The position numbers were made by a program, and so were the translations under genes. DNA of 64,000 nt from Rattus norvegicus. Taxonomy: Eukaryota; Chordata; Mammalia; Rodentia; Muridae. Under the pieces are notes generated by a model, which saw nothing but the letters and a program-made list of their open reading frames with translations, was not told the DNA's origin and ran no database searches. The stretch is from NCBI RefSeq assembly GCF_036323735.1, contig NC_086026.1, forward strand, positions 55,309,039-55,373,038, in the 5' to 3' direction. Shown piece after piece: positions 12,528-24,869 of this stretch (positions are counted from its first letter, which is position 1; every line of letters starts with the position of its first letter).

Positions 12528-12531
<4 letters not shown>

Positions 12532-12577
<46 letters not shown>

Positions 12578-12592
12578 ACCACCACCACCAAA
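12532..12592. repeat. (CA)n then (CCA)n microsatellite
   Basis: About 22 CA units (12532-12575) pass directly into six CCA units. Confidence 0.97.
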
Positions 12593-12701
12593 CCCCTTAA
12601 ACATGTTACCACTCTACACATATGTGGTGTTGATGTTTAAAGATAAAAAAGAAAGCAGCCAGCAAGCAGTATAATTAATGAACCACATGTACTAAAAGTG
12701 T

Positions 12702-12860
12702 GGGTCTGAGAGCTTGAGAGACTGTTCTTCTAGAGGTCCAGAGTTCAAGTCCCAGCAACTATATGGTGGCTCACAACCATCTGTAATGGGATCTGATGCC
12801 CTCTTTTAGTGTGTCTGAAGACAGCTACAGTGTACTCATGTACATTAAATAAACAATGGC
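12702..12860 (+). mobile_element. B2 SINE, sense, diverged head
   Basis: Shows ttcaagtcccagcaact, atatggtggctcacaaccat, ctgtaatgggatctgatgcc and gtgtgtctgaagacagctac, the B2 body. Confidence 0.92.
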
Positions 12861-12894
12861 CAAAGTGACTGAGGAACTAAACTTTTAAAAGAAT

Positions 12895-13076
12895 TTCTTT
12901 TTAAATTTATTATATGTATTTGTGTTTTGCCTGAATGTCTGTGCATATGGATGTTCGATTACCTGGAACTGGAGCTACATACAGTTACACACTGCTATAT
13001 GGATGCTGAGAATTCAACCTAGATCCTTAAGAACAACCAATGCTTTTGTAACCCCTGAGCCATCTCGCCAGCCCTA
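12895..13076 (-). mobile_element. B3/B2-type SINE, antisense
   Basis: Shows ggaactggagctacatac, atatggatgctgagaattc and cctgagccatctcgccagcc, the complement of the B2/B3 head, at its right end. Confidence 0.85.
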
Positions 13077-13161
13077 ATGTAATTTATTTTAACTTAAGTT
13101 CATTTTAAGTAAAACTCAAACAGTCTAAAATTGTTTTATGATTATTAAAAGGATAATGCTT

Positions 13162-13333
13162 GGGCTGGAGAGATGGCTCAGTGGTTAAGAGCACTGACTG
13201 TTCTTCCAAAGGTCCTGAGTTCAAATCCCAGGAACCACATGGTAGCTCATAACCATCTGTAATGAGATCTGATGCCCTCTTCTGGTGTGTCTGAAGACAG
13301 CTACAGTGTACTTATATATAATAAAACTTTTTT
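13162..13333 (+). mobile_element. B2 SINE, sense, with target duplication
   Basis: Near-consensus B2 starting gggctggagagatggctcag and ending in an ATAATAAAA-type tail. A 14-base flanking repeat, aaaggataat(g/t)ctt, lies at 13148-13161 and 13334-13347 with one mismatch. Confidence 0.96.
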
Positions 13334-14132
13334 AAAGGATAATTCTTTAGGCATATGAAGGTAAACGGCGACCATTGTTTCTGACTTCTGTTTTAAATTG
13401 TGGCCTTAGACAACATGGGCACTACAGCTCGGTTGTGTTCATCCCAACATCCTTAGGGAGATGCCCAGTGCTAAGTATAAGTGTCTCTGTGAGAATGGGT
13501 GTAGATAGGAGATAGAAGCCTTTGGTCTTTGGTTTACACAGTAGGTGCTTAAAATGTTTACAGCTATCCTGACAAATTCATACATGAGTTTGGCAAAAAA
13601 CAAAACAGTGCTCACTGTGGATTTTTAAAAAGTTGTGAGTAGACTGGACAAATGAAATACACATAAATGAATTACATTATTGAAAGGTATTTTATGGGAT
13701 ACAGTATTGATTGATAGTTTATGGGACCCCTCCTTTTATGAACAAATGGTTCATAGAAGAATTCACATTTCTATTTAGAAATCAAATCCTGTGTGGTTTC
13801 TGGATGTTCCTTGATGACACAATGTTTTCCCTAAGGCTCTCCCACTGGGCTGGTGATGTGTGAGGAGAGCCTTGAGTTGTAATTGAGGTTGAAATTGAAC
13901 TTTTTCTAGTTCTTAGCAACGTCTTTGCTTCTCAGCTTATTGGATTACAGAGACCTGGGGACAAAGAGGACCATGCCTCTGAAGCAGTAAATGTTCCCAT
14001 TTCCCCTTCCTCACAATGCTATGTCCCCTCCCATGTGTTGTGCCCTTTAAGGAGGGCTGTTACCATCAGAGACAATGGTTCTGCTGGACCAGCCGGCCAC
14101 CTGTGTCACATCACTGTCTTGCCTTTGCACAG

Positions 14133-14196
14133 GTCATGGAGACAGAGCGCATGATTTACCTGGTGACAGAATACGCTAGCGGAGGGGAGATATTTG
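14133..14196 (+). CDS. Sik3: Sik3 coding exon (probable exon 3): gatekeeper and hinge
   Basis: This 64-base exon encodes VMETERMIYLVTEYASGGEIF plus the first base of the next codon. The acceptor is a pyrimidine run ending CACAG and the donor is gtgagt, a strong consensus. It covers the end of the N-lobe and the hinge. The threonine in LVTEY (codon 14166-14168; T84, or T142 in the long form) is the small gatekeeper residue known for SIK kinases, which lets bulky inhibitors reach the back pocket. The EYASGGE stretch that follows is the hinge to the C-lobe. The exon starts in phase 0 and ends in phase 1, so skipping it would shift the frame. Its short length means a gene finder could easily miss it; the phase match to both neighbours and the family match make it secure. 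Confidence 0.96.
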
Positions 14197-14659
14197 GTGA
14201 GTACCTTCACTGCATCCTTTAAACAACCCTTAAGTACACTATGCCAACCCAGAGTAGCTGTCCTGTGTCTCAGCTGTCCTGATGCTGCCCTCTGTGCCAT
14301 CATGGTAATTTCAGGTTTTGGTTTGTTTGTTTAGCCAGTTAAACCCCTCCACTGTGTTTATTCTTGAGCAAAGGTGTTTTGTTTGCTCTAGTTAGATGTT
14401 AACAGTTGAGATAAAAGATTTCAAAACCAAATATTCCTGCCAGTCATGTGACTGGGTCTTTTCTGTTGCCAGGCTGTAGCTGAGTTTGCCAGGAGTGATG
14501 GAGATCCCTCATGTGTGGGAGCCCCTGGTGTGATGTGAGGAAGGGCCCCACCTTCTTAACCTTTGTTTAAATATATCTTTGAGACCTGTACCTTGCTGTG
14601 TGCACAGTCCCCCAATGGCTCTGATCATCTGCCTCCGGTAACTGCTGTTTCTTCTTGAC

Positions 14660-14706
14660 TTGACCTTTGTACATCATGAGATCTTGACCTTTGTACATCA
14701 TGAGAT
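14660..14706 (+). repeat. 24-bp tandem duplication
   Basis: The 23-base string beginning ttgacctttgtacatcatg occurs at 14660-14682 and again at 14684-14706, identical. Confidence 0.9.
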
Positions 14707-14885
14707 TTAGTTCCAGGCAAACCTCACTTGGACTTGGTAAAAACTAAAGCAAGAATTCTCTGTGCTGACAGCAATTAACACTACCAAATAGAGGTAAAAG
14801 GCAGATTGTGAAACTTAAATTCCTGTCTTTTATAAGAACCAGTACTAATTTACAATACATTTAGAAGTATATCACTTTTCTTACC

Positions 14886-15718
14886 AATTTATTTATTCAC
14901 TTTATCTCCTGATCACAGCCCCCTACCTCCTTACTCCCATCCAACCCTTATAAATCCCCCCATTATCCCCTCCCCTTCTCCAAAGGGAAGGCCATCCTTG
15001 TGTACCACCATGCCCTAGGACATCTAATAGAAGCAGGACTAAGTTCATCCGTTCCCATTGAGGTGTCACCCGGCAGTCCAGCTAGAGGAAGGGGACGGGT
15101 CCGATGGCAACTTAGTCACAAACAGCCCCTGCTTCAGTTATTCGGGGACTCACATGAAGACCAATCTGCACATCTGCTAGAAATGTGTATGGCACCTAGG
15201 TCAGCCCTGCACACGCTGTGTTTGGTGGTTCAGTCTCTATAAGCTCCTAGGACCCCAGTTAGTTGCCGTTGTAGATCTTGTGGGATTGCCCAGTTCTGTG
15301 TCCCACTCTTCCACAAGACTACCAGGGCTGCTTCTATTGTTTGGCTCTGGGTCTCTGCATCTGTTCCATCAGCTGTGGATGAGGTCTCTCAAAAGACAGT
15401 TATGCTAGGCTCCTGTCTGTAAACATAGCAGAGCATCATTAATAGTGTCAGAAGTTGGTCTCTCTCATGAAGTGGGTCTCATCTTGGACCAGTCATTGAT
15501 TGGCAGTTCCCTTAGTCTCTGCTTCATCTTTTTCCCTGCACATCTTGTAGGCAGGACATATTTTGGGTTGAAGGTTTTGTGAGTGAACTGATGACTTCCT
15601 CCGTCCACTGGAGGAAGTTCTGTCTGACTACAAGAAGTGGCCATTTCAGCCTTTATATCTCCAGTTGTTTGGGAGTCTTAGCTAGGATTACCCCATAGAC
15701 TCCCAGGAGACTTTGCAC
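14886..15718 (-). mobile_element. Old rodent L1 (Lx-type) 3' region, antisense
   Basis: The block runs from tttatctcctgatcacagcc through a C-rich tract to gtgggattgcccagttctgt and tttgggagtcttagctagga. It matches, in antisense, the 3' part of older rodent L1 as I recall it. No reading frame survives. Confidence 0.8.
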
Positions 15719-15791
15719 CTTTAAAGTAGACATTCCTCTTAATTAATAGCTATGTGGTGTGGTGTGAAGTGCTTGTATGTGCATTTGTAGG

Positions 15792-15925
15792 CTAGGCCAG
15801 ACATGGTGATGCATACCTTAATTCTAGCACTCTGAGTACAGAAGCAGCAGGATCAGCCTGATGTATATAATAAGTTCCAGATCAGCCAGGGCTACATAGA
15901 GGAACCTTGTCTCAAAAAAACCCCA
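15792..15925 (+). mobile_element. B1 SINE, sense
   Basis: Shows ccagacatggtgatgcatac, cttaattctagcactctgag, ccagatcagccagggctaca and ccttgtctcaaaaaaa. Confidence 0.88.
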
Positions 15926-16663
15926 ATGAATTTTTTTTTTCAGAAAAAGTATCATTGTCACTTCTATTTCTCCTTTAATGGAGAACCAAGTACAATGCTC
16001 AAAGAGATACTTCAATTCAAAGAAATTGGCACATTAAAATCTCAGAATAATAATATTGTATATCAAGAATGTAGTGTAGGCTTTTAGTGCACATGATAAT
16101 TCCGTGCCTATCAGTTATTTTGAAGGTGATGTCTCCATATCAAGACACTGATTTTCCCTCCATGAAGAAATCTCATAGAACACAAACATGGAGATCTACA
16201 TGTATTTTAAACCAGGAGAATGCAAGCTGTGAAGTCTGTACAGGAGTACAACTGTGCCATACCAAACACAGACGTCGTCTTTCTGGTTTAATGAGTCCAT
16301 AGAGTGGAGAATAGAAGCATGTCAGAGACTAGGAAAGAGAAGTCACCTGATGCGGCTGGGGAATACATGGAGGCCTGACAACCAGGCACACGCTTCACTG
16401 AAACTGCTTCACTTTGGGCCACAAATGTACACAAAAGCAAGTGGACAACTTTTGTTACCTAACGCCTTTTATAAGCTTTGCTCTGAAAGGAAGCAAAGCA
16501 TTTCTGAAGCCATGAGCAGTCTGTTAGCCATGTCATGGTAAGACCTTTGTTCATAGAGAGGCGCTGATAGCCTTAGAATAAAAGAGCCTGGCTCATCCTA
16601 ATGTTCCTGACGTTCTGAGCAAACGCTGCATGTGGCCTGCTTTGGGAACGCAGTTCTTTTCTG

Positions 16664-16812
16664 ATTGATTTTTCAAGGCAGGTTTTCTCTGTGTAGCCTC
16701 AGCTATCTTGGAACTCACTCTGTAGGCCAGGCTGGCCTCAAATTCATAGCAATCCACCTGTCTCTGCCTCTGAGTGCTGGGATTGATGACAAGTGCCACC
16801 ATGCCTGGCAAG
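16664..16812 (-). mobile_element. B1 SINE, antisense
   Basis: Clear antisense B1: tttctctgtgtagcctcagc, gaactcactctgtaggccag, gtctctgcctctgagtgctg, gccaccatgcctggc. Confidence 0.93.
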
Positions 16813-16995
16813 AAAACAGATCTTTAAAGGAAAGATAAGAGTCATTTTGGTCGTAGCCCCTTTGTGTATATGCAGCACTAGTACACAGAACACAGTTTTG
16901 GTATTATTAAAAGGAAATATCACACAATTATCTGTTACAACATAGCATATAATTATCTGAGTAAATATAGTATTAATTGACATGATTAGTATTGG

Positions 16996-17300
16996 GGTGC
17001 GCGTGTAGGAGTGTTCATGCCACGACACGCATGTGGAGAGGTCAGACTACAACTTGCAGGAGCTGCTTCTTGTCTTCCACCTCGCTTTGTGGCCAAGTCT
17101 CTCTTTCTACCACTCACTGTCTATACCAGGCTAGCCTTCCCATAAGATTCTCTGTCTCTGCCTCCCATCTCAATGTAGAGACCCCAAGATTATAGACACT
17201 GCAGCACCTGACTTATCACATGGCTTCCAAGGATCTGAACTCTAACCATCAGGCCACAGGGTAAAACCTGAGCCAGAGCCATCTATCTCCTTGGCTCATA
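16996..17300 (-). mobile_element. B4-type SINE, antisense, diverged
   Basis: Begins with cacgacacgcatgtggagag and gtcagactacaacttgcagg, continues through a B1-like middle (taccaggctagccttcccat; tctgtctctgcctccc) and ends near gatctgaactctaaccatc. Confidence 0.6.
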
Positions 17301-17955
17301 GTAGACTTTTTAATGATCCAGGTTCAGAAAATAAAAAGACGATTACCCAAATAAATTACTAAAACCTCACATAGATTTGTGGAGGAGCTCCATGACAGAA
17401 TGGCTTGCCTAACCTGTGCCAAGGCCTGTGTTTGGTTACTATTGAGTCAAACCCTAAATCAGTTGAACAGCGAGACTGCACAAGGATAAGGTGTCTCGGG
17501 GCCCTGATTCTCAAGTTTCTGTGTAAACGATAAGAGAAGAGGCGAGTAGTCAAGAAGTGAGGTGTTGAGGGAAAGAGGTGTATGCAGTTCAGTGATAATA
17601 TGCCACATAGCACACATGAGACCCCGGATTCCATTTCAGCAAAGGTGACTGTGTGGGTTGGGGTGGTGGTAGTGCAGGGGCTGGAGATGGATAGGTTCAG
17701 ATCAGACCTTTGCCTCCTACTTGCTTTTTAACTTGAGTCAAGTTCTTGGACTCAGTTCTTGGTCTCTAGTGTAAGGTCTACAGTTGTGTAGATGGAATAG
17801 GGCTCGTGATATAGCATATTTATAATAAGTCCCGCCCTCTGTAAGTCCCTAGGTTTGACCTCCAATTTTGGGTGATGGGATGAGTGTAATGAGCCAGCAT
17901 TTATAGAGCTTTGGCATATGCTTACTTTTGCCTTCATGTTAAAGAACAAATGGGA

Positions 17956-18030
17956 GTGTTCAGGACGCCAATGCTACACAGAGAAACCCTGTCTCAAAAC
18001 AAACAAACAAACAAACAAACAAACAAAACA
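17956..18030 (+). mobile_element. B1 3' fragment with (AAAC)n tail
   Basis: The 3' end of B1 (ctacacagagaaaccctgtctc) leads directly into seven AAAC units and more A/C-rich sequence to about 18090. Confidence 0.85.
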
Positions 18031-19109
18031 AAAACCAGATAAACAAACTGGAAAAAAAAACCCAAACCAACCAAACCAAAAAGTCATAAAACAAACAAGT
18101 AATTGGTGGACAGTTTTCATCATGAGTCATGCAGGATTCTCATCAGCTGCCAGGTAAAACTGATGAGAATTATTTTTAAAAGACTATAAACTGATCCTAT
18201 GGACAAGCAGCAAATGAAAGAAAACATTTATTCAAGAACATCTATGAAAATTTACCAAGAAATGAGAGTCTGGGTTCTTGAGCCAGTCCTATGCAAGGTG
18301 CTGCAGCCTCCCCAAGTCTCCCGTCCACTCACTGTGTGCACACAGGCTGGCAAGGTCGGGGTGGATTCCAATCTGGACATAGAGTGAGGTCTTCTTAGTA
18401 CTGGATCTGGATAGGTGACTGTCTTCCCAGGAAGAGCAGAACATTAATGTTTGTCATCTTTCTCCTTAACTGTCGGGGAGGCTGTGTCTGGAAGAGTGCA
18501 GTTGAGGTGGGGTCTCCCTTTTGTCTGGAGAAGCACATCACTCAGTTCATGAGACAGTGGTTTTGTGCCAGTTGGGCTGAGGTGACGTCAAGCCACCTTC
18601 CCATTTCCCTTAATTTCTCTTCAGCTCCCAGAGTTTGATTGTTGCCCAGAAGTTGCCTTTGACTCCATATCTAGCTCTAGTCATTAACTCAGAGGAAAGA
18701 AAACCAGACCATAATGCAGACAGGTAGATCCCAATGTCTTCTCAAAGGATCTGCCTCCATTTACAAGTGGGAGAGAAGGTCAAGCATTGCAACCTCAGTA
18801 ACAGAGGCTGTGCGGAGAGGCACCTGAGGAGATAGGTCCTTGCAGCTGTCAGCTCTCAGCCTGATGGCCTGCAGCAGAGTCCCGCAGGCAAGACCTCTGG
18901 AAAGAGCTTTCCTGAGTCAGAAGTTGAAAAAAAAAAAAAAGAAAGAAAAAAATGTTTGGCTAAGAAAAGACTTCAGTTCAAACTGAACTGGAGATCCCAG
19001 GATTTGCCAGGCTGTTTTGCCCAGAAGAGAGGACCCAAATCCTAAGAATATGGATAGAGTCAACTCTAGGTGGTGAGAAGGAACAAAGCAATAAAGAAGC
19101 CTTGGAGGT

Positions 19110-19800
19110 GGGAAGTGTATCAGAAACTTAGGGTTCTCCAGTCCGCCATCTAGAATACCCAGTGTTCAACCAAAGCAACAGCACCGCCAAACAGCAAAAG
19201 TACGCACAGTTGCTGGACAGATGCAGAGCACAAGGAATTGACTAGTACGCAGGTAGATGCTGGGTTTACGAGAAGAAAACCTTTTAGAAAAACATAAAGA
19301 TGCTCACAGCCACAGGGGGACTCACAGTTGAAGAGACAGTGGTAAATGAAGGTCACATGATGTCACTTCAGATAAGGAATACTAACCAGAGACGTTATTT
19401 AAAAGCAAACAAAATTATGGGGCTGGGAAATAAGTAAATCATTAGAAAGCCTCAACAACAGTGTTGAACTGTCAGACAGAAGAAACCCAGACTCAAGGAT
19501 AGATGGGAAAGATCGCCCACACTGAGGTACAGAGACGAGAAGAAGGAACCAAAGGCAGCTTCTGGAGTTGGTGTCCGTCAGGAGCATCGTCTGCACTGTG
19601 GGAGGAGACAAAGCATCTTCTGTGCACAGTGGGGAGTATCAGGAGTGTATATAGAGACAGGCAGAAACTGTAAGGAAAAATGGCTATGAAACCAGCAGAT
19701 GTTCTGAAAAAACAGCAGCCCGTGTGTCCAGGAACCTCAAGGCCTTTGAAATACAGACACCCACAAATAGGTACATCTCAGGGAGAACTGGTGCGGCCAC
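19110..19800 (+). mobile_element. Ancient L1M relic (5' region), sense
   Basis: Segments such as cccagtgttcaaccaaagca, cattagaaagcctcaacaac and agatgttctgaaaaaacagc follow the order of the 5' UTR to ORF1 region of old mammalian L1 as I recall it. There is no intact frame. Boundaries are approximate. Confidence 0.6.
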
Positions 19801-20440
19801 ACAAAGGAGGAATTTTGTGATGTTAAAAGAAGACATGGATGTTTTTTCTTTTGATGTCTATGCTTCAGTGGCAGAAATTATACAAGTGTGATCAGGTTAA
19901 ATATCATGAATTAAAATACAAAGAGTTGGAAGTCTACATGAGATTGAAAACCAAGTGTGTTGGGCTCGAGAAGGCCAGATAAAGTCCAGGAATATGGTTC
20001 CCAACATGTCAGCTGCTGGTTACATGCTGCTGTTCTCTTTGGAAATGTAGCAGGTTCAACTGTGGAACTGAAGTTTGAATTTTAGATTAGTTACAGTGGC
20101 ATTTGAATGGTAGCTAGAGCATTGTACAAGAGGTTATTTTGCTGGTGCAGGGTTTAGCATGATCACTCTCACTCTGGCCCCAAGTGTAAGAGAAATCCCC
20201 CCGAGCCACTCAGATGTGATTGCTGGAAGGACTTACAGAACTCACAGCTGTGCCCTCTTCCAGGGAAAGGATATCGGGAAAACCAGCCAAGGAAGGTGTA
20301 CAGCCGGACCAGAAGTGCTGGTACAGCGTCTTCATTGTCCTTTGCCTAGTGTGCTTTGACTCGAGTGTGTGACAGCATGACAGAATATTACTTCAGGGAG
20401 GCTCGGCCTTTGCGTCCACAGTCTTATTTTATGCACACCT

Positions 20441-20522
20441 GATTGGTTGGTCAGTCGGTCAGTTATTTGATTGGTTGATTGATTGGTTGGTTGGTTGGTT
20501 GATTGGTTGGTTCATTGATTGC
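20441..20522. repeat. (GATT/GGTT)n tetranucleotide tract
   Basis: Mixed GATTGGTT units over about 80 bases. Confidence 0.9.
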
Positions 20523-21128
20523 CCATGCAGTTGACCTCAATTTTCAGGACGATTGACATGATGTCCCAGAGTCCTACACTTAATTTCACATGGTTGGTCT
20601 TTCTAGTGTTCCTATTTTATTATTAGACCTTCTGGCAAGTCTGAGGCTCCCAGGCAAATACAGACCTCACTCCATCCCAAAACCAAGGGGAGGGCAGAGC
20701 TTTTCTTCAGGCAAGGCCACAGCCTGAGTCCATACACTGTTCAGAACTTCCGTATTTAAGTGCACCCTATTTTGAAAGCACTAAATGCATTTCACTTTGG
20801 CCATTGTCAGTTTAGCGTTTGACTGGTAGACTTAGAAGTCTGGACTTCTAAGACTTGGTGTGCTTGTAAGCAGAAGAGAGCCAGTCTCACTGCTAATCTC
20901 TATGTCGTTCACATAGCGAAAAGTGTTCGAGAAGTTACTGAGGTCCAGTTCAAAGTGAGTGAGTGGCACTGCTCACTGTCTGCTGTAATTGCTATCAGTT
21001 ATGTAAATGCACTTCTGTGATGCCAATCTAGAAGCTGTGATGAGTCTGCGCTCCACACTGAGAATGCCTGACCAGGAACCTCAACTGGGGAATGCTTCGA
21101 AATCAGACGCCTTTGAGTGCCAATATGA

Positions 21129-21180
21129 TTTGTTTTTGTTTTTGTTTTTGTTTTTGTTTGTTTTGTTTTGTTTTGTTTTG
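21129..21180. repeat. (TTTTTG)n then (TTTTG)n
   Basis: Four hexamer TTTTTG-type units pass into four TTTTG units. Confidence 0.95.
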
Positions 21181-21924
21181 AAGCATTTTAGGTTTTTAGA
21201 TGAGAGATGATATCTGGTAAAAGTTATATAAGTATTCAAAATAAAAATAAAGGCTGAAATTGGAAATTCTGGTCTCAAGCATTTCCAATAAAGGGCAGTC
21301 TATCTGCCCTGGAGTTTGATGGCAGAGGTAGACCAGCAAGAGAAGTACTAGCTTCTAGCATCACAGCTCTATAGTGTGGCCATGTAGGGGTGCTGAGCTC
21401 AGAGGGGACCTCCCCAAATGCAGGGATAGAAGGAAGCTGTCTGGTCGGTCTCACTAGCTATGTTTATGCTGGCCTTGCCTAGGGAACCAGAGACTGGAGT
21501 ACACTTGACATCTCCACTACTGCAGTCCTCTCACCCAGCTCCTGCAGCTTGCTCACCAAGTCTGTCCCATGAGGGCTTAGAACACATAGCCCTATCTCTA
21601 TATCTTCTCCACTGTAGTTCCTAATACATTCTCCTCTCCTGCTCCTTTTACATTTGGCTGTTCTTTGTGCTCCACTGTAAGGTCTAGATATTGTCCCATT
21701 TCTTTCTGCTACCCTCTTTTCCCATGTGTCTCCCACTTACTTCAGAATCTTTCCTGCATTTCTTATTAGAGACAACTGTATCGGAACTTCATTTTCCTAC
21801 AGCTTACTATTCTGTATCTCATGTTTGCTTTAGTTTTCTTCTTCGCTTTTTATAACCAATTCACATTCACCCATATACTCAGTCACACAGTTATTAGTTA
21901 GTGTATAGTATTTTTATGCTCTGC

Positions 21925-22062
21925 GTGTACGTGCCAGGTCTCCACATCGAGGTCATTGGACAACTCTATGGAATCTCTTCCACCCTTCTGCCTCCATGTG
22001 AGATTCAGGGGCTGAAAGCAGGCCATTATGTTCCCAACCTACCGAGTCCTCTAACACCCTCG
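21925..22062 (-). mobile_element. B3/B4-like SINE fragment, antisense
   Basis: Shows gcgtgtacgtgccaggtctc, aggtcattggacaactct and cttctgcctccatgtgag, the order of an antisense B3/B4 body. Confidence 0.5.
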
Positions 22063-22164
22063 CTTGCTTACATCTGACTTACCAAAGTACATCTTGACAG
22101 TAAGGAGTTTGTCTTTTATTTTTGGTTCTAGAAAGCCAACATAATCCTTATACTCCATGGGCAA

Positions 22165-22401
22165 GAGGTATACTGAGCCATATCAGAAGAGTATACTGAG
22201 CTATATCACAGGAGGTATACTGAGCCATATCAGAAGAGTATACTGAGCCATATCATAGGAGGTATACTGAGCCATATCACAGGAGGTATACTGAGCCATA
22301 TCACAGGAGGTGTACTGAGCCATATCAGAAGAGTATACTGAGCCATATCATAGGAGGTGTACTGAGCCATATTACAAGAGGTATACTGAGCCATATCACA
22401 A
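22165..22401 (+). repeat. Minisatellite, 10 units of 23-24 bp
   Basis: Ten direct units of the form gag(gt)atactgagccatatca... fill exactly 237 bases (seven of 24 and three of 23). The 23-base units lack one G after gag. Unit ends fall into types: ...cagaa, ...cacag, ...catag and single variants. Confidence 0.98.
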
Positions 22402-23305
22402 GCCAGGATTCTATAAGTTTTGGTCCTTGTCAATTCTCAGAATGGTTCCCACAGAAACCAACTACTTATAGATCAGCCGAATGAGAGGAGTGAGTGCAAT
22501 TGGACTGATGAACAGTATTACAGTCTTGGCCTGCTCTTCTTGTTCAATGGGTGTCTGACACAGCATGCATGTATTTCAAGTCAAGCAGAGAATGGTCATT
22601 TTTTTTCTGCTTACTTACTTTAGGTATGTGAGTTTTGACATAGGGGAGAAACACGTTTTGTATTTACTATTTGAGTGTACAGAGAAAAGGAAGCATATAG
22701 GAGGTTTGACTTGGAAATAGTGGAGGGGATTACGGACTTAGTGAAATGAATATTGCTTCTTAGCACTGCATTGTAAAAGGGCAGCCATGACAGTGTGGTT
22801 CTTCCAGTAGGATTGAGGAACTACCTAGGTTTGCAGATCACTAAATTCACAATTCAAAACTCCCCCAATATGATTTCTTGAGATACATTTCCTTAAACTT
22901 CCTATCATGTGCTCTTAAAACCAGCACTTTGTCAAATAAAGCTCTCTGGATGCCAGCAGAACCCAAGGCATTTAAGACAAAGTGCTAATTTAAGAGGAAT
23001 CTGCTGAAGTGTGAGTGATTGACTCTCACTTACTTAAGATAATATTTCCCAATTGTTAGTTCAGTTTTAAAAGGGATAATTTTTATCTGTCTCAGACAAT
23101 TCCTAAATAAGTGAGACAGAGACTGTAAGATTTATTTAACCAAGCTTTATGGCAGAAAATCTGAGCATTTATTGACTTATTTTAATCCTGTGAGCTAACC
23201 TGGCTACCTCCCAATCAGAGTGCCCGAGATACTTGCATTTGCCATTGGTTTAGCTCTCTCTGCTCAGGTGTGTTCTCAGGATGTCTCTCCAACTCTCTCC
23301 TTATA

Positions 23306-23341
23306 GACACCACCCACCCCCACTCCCACCCCCACCCCCTG
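23306..23341. repeat. C-rich (CCCCA)n tract
   Basis: A run of CCACCC/CCCCA units. Confidence 0.8.
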
Positions 23342-24134
23342 GCTGGGATTGGAAGTCCAGTCTTACCCTCTTCCCTGCTCATTGGCTTTTATTGACAAAT
23401 CAGAGAATGAATGGGGAGTAATGTTTACATAACATTGAGACAGAGATTCTTAGAATAAGCATTGCAGTGCCATGTCTGGATTGCAACCAGATATGGGGGC
23501 AGAGAAATGAGCATTGAATAATAAAGGATAACCTTTACACAGTGCACAATAACATGCCCACACTCAGTGGTGCCAACATGCATGAAACCCAGGAACTCCC
23601 ACAAACAGATTTATTTATGCCATGGAGCATTCAGAGTCTGCCAGTAGGGCAGGAAGTGGTAAGGGCAAAGTTGTATAACCATTGCATGCTATACACCGAG
23701 GTCCATGTTCCATTGAGAACTTTTATATTGTTACTTTCTAGATGGTCAGGGACATTAGCATAGGCACATATATGTGCTAGCTTGCTGTCACTTTTAAAAA
23801 CATGTTATTTTAACCATACACATTCTTTGTATCCTTCTAAACAAAACTCGTGTTGTCCCACCGAGTGTTTATTCTTTTTGACTATGAAGACTAGTTATCT
23901 GTGCAGGCAGGCCTTACAGTGGAGGCAGATAACCACACCACCGAGCTTATCTGCTCACTGATCAGACAGTAGCAGCCATTTCCTCCCCAGTCATTTGTTC
24001 GTCTGTCGTTTGATTTTCTCAATATCTTACATAGCTCATTTATGTTGTACTCTGTGCAGGACGCTGCAGAGGCCACTGTGCCTTCTCAGCGCTTCACTCA
24101 GAACGAGGTTGGCAGTTTTCTGATCAAGATGTTA

Positions 24135-24425
24135 TTTGTGCCATGTGTGCTTGGTGCACGCAGAGGCCCGAGGTTGGTGTTGGCTGCTTTCCTTTCTCTC
24201 TACCATAGTTTTGAAATACAGTCTCTCAGTACCTGTAACTCACTGTTTCAGCAGGACTCGGGGGGTAGTGAGCTTCAGGAATCCTCCTGTCTCCACCTTC
24301 CAGGGGGTCGGATTACTGGCGTGTACCAAAGCCAACATTTTACATGGCTACTCAGGGTGTGAGCTTGGGTCCTCCTGCTTGCACAGCGGGCACTTTACTG
24401 ACTGAACCATCATCTCCTCAGCCTG
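24135..24425 (-). mobile_element. B4-type SINE, antisense
   Basis: A B1-like middle (tttgaaatacagtctctcag; tcctcctgtctccacc) is followed by gtgtgagcttgggtcctcct, gcttgcacagcgggcacttt and actgaaccatcatctcctca. Confidence 0.72.
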
Positions 24426-24439
24426 CTGTTTGTGGGGTT

Positions 24440-24546
24440 TTTTTCATGGAAGGTTTTTGGGATAAGGCCTCATTGTGGAGCTCGCCATCCTCCTGCCTCC
24501 TAAGTGCTGCTGGGACTTTGGGTACTTGCCATCATAACCATGCCAA
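24440..24546 (-). mobile_element. B1-like SINE, antisense, diverged
   Basis: Shows ttgggataaggcctcattgt, catcctcctgcctcctaagt and gccatcataaccatgcc. Confidence 0.6.
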
Positions 24547-24869
24547 ATACTTCTTTGCTGAATTTAGTATATGTATGTTCCAAAGGAATTTTTCTGTTTT
24601 GTGTGTGTACATAAGTATACATGTATATGTGTCTATGTATATCTGTATACACACATTTTTCCTGAGAGACTTTTCAAACTATGTTTTAACCCTTTTAGGA
24701 AAATGTAGTCTTCCTTATCCAGGTAATAGGGCCAAAGTATTTAATCATATCCTTTATTGACATCTATAAAGAGTTTTTCATTTTATATTTGTAATTAATA
24801 CATCAATTTCAATATATCTTCAAAATTTGATGTCTTGAAGATATTCCAGCTGACATTCCATTTTTTAAA

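Larger units (their letters stand above)
10567..14132 (+). other. Sik3: Sik3 intron 2
   Basis: A 3566-base intron between the VAIK and hinge exons. The first kilobase (10567-11610) is unique with no recognised element. The middle is dense in SINEs (B1, two B2, one B3) and a CA microsatellite. The last 750 bases are unique. The borders are gtagga and cacag. Confidence 0.93.

Noticed and set aside
22165..22401. CRISPR-like regular repeats
   Set aside because: The units are contiguous with no unique spacers, and the sequence is mammalian.
22230..22433. Minus-strand open frame with repeating MAQYT-type units
   Set aside because: It is the translation of the 24-bp minisatellite. A period divisible by three keeps frames open by construction.
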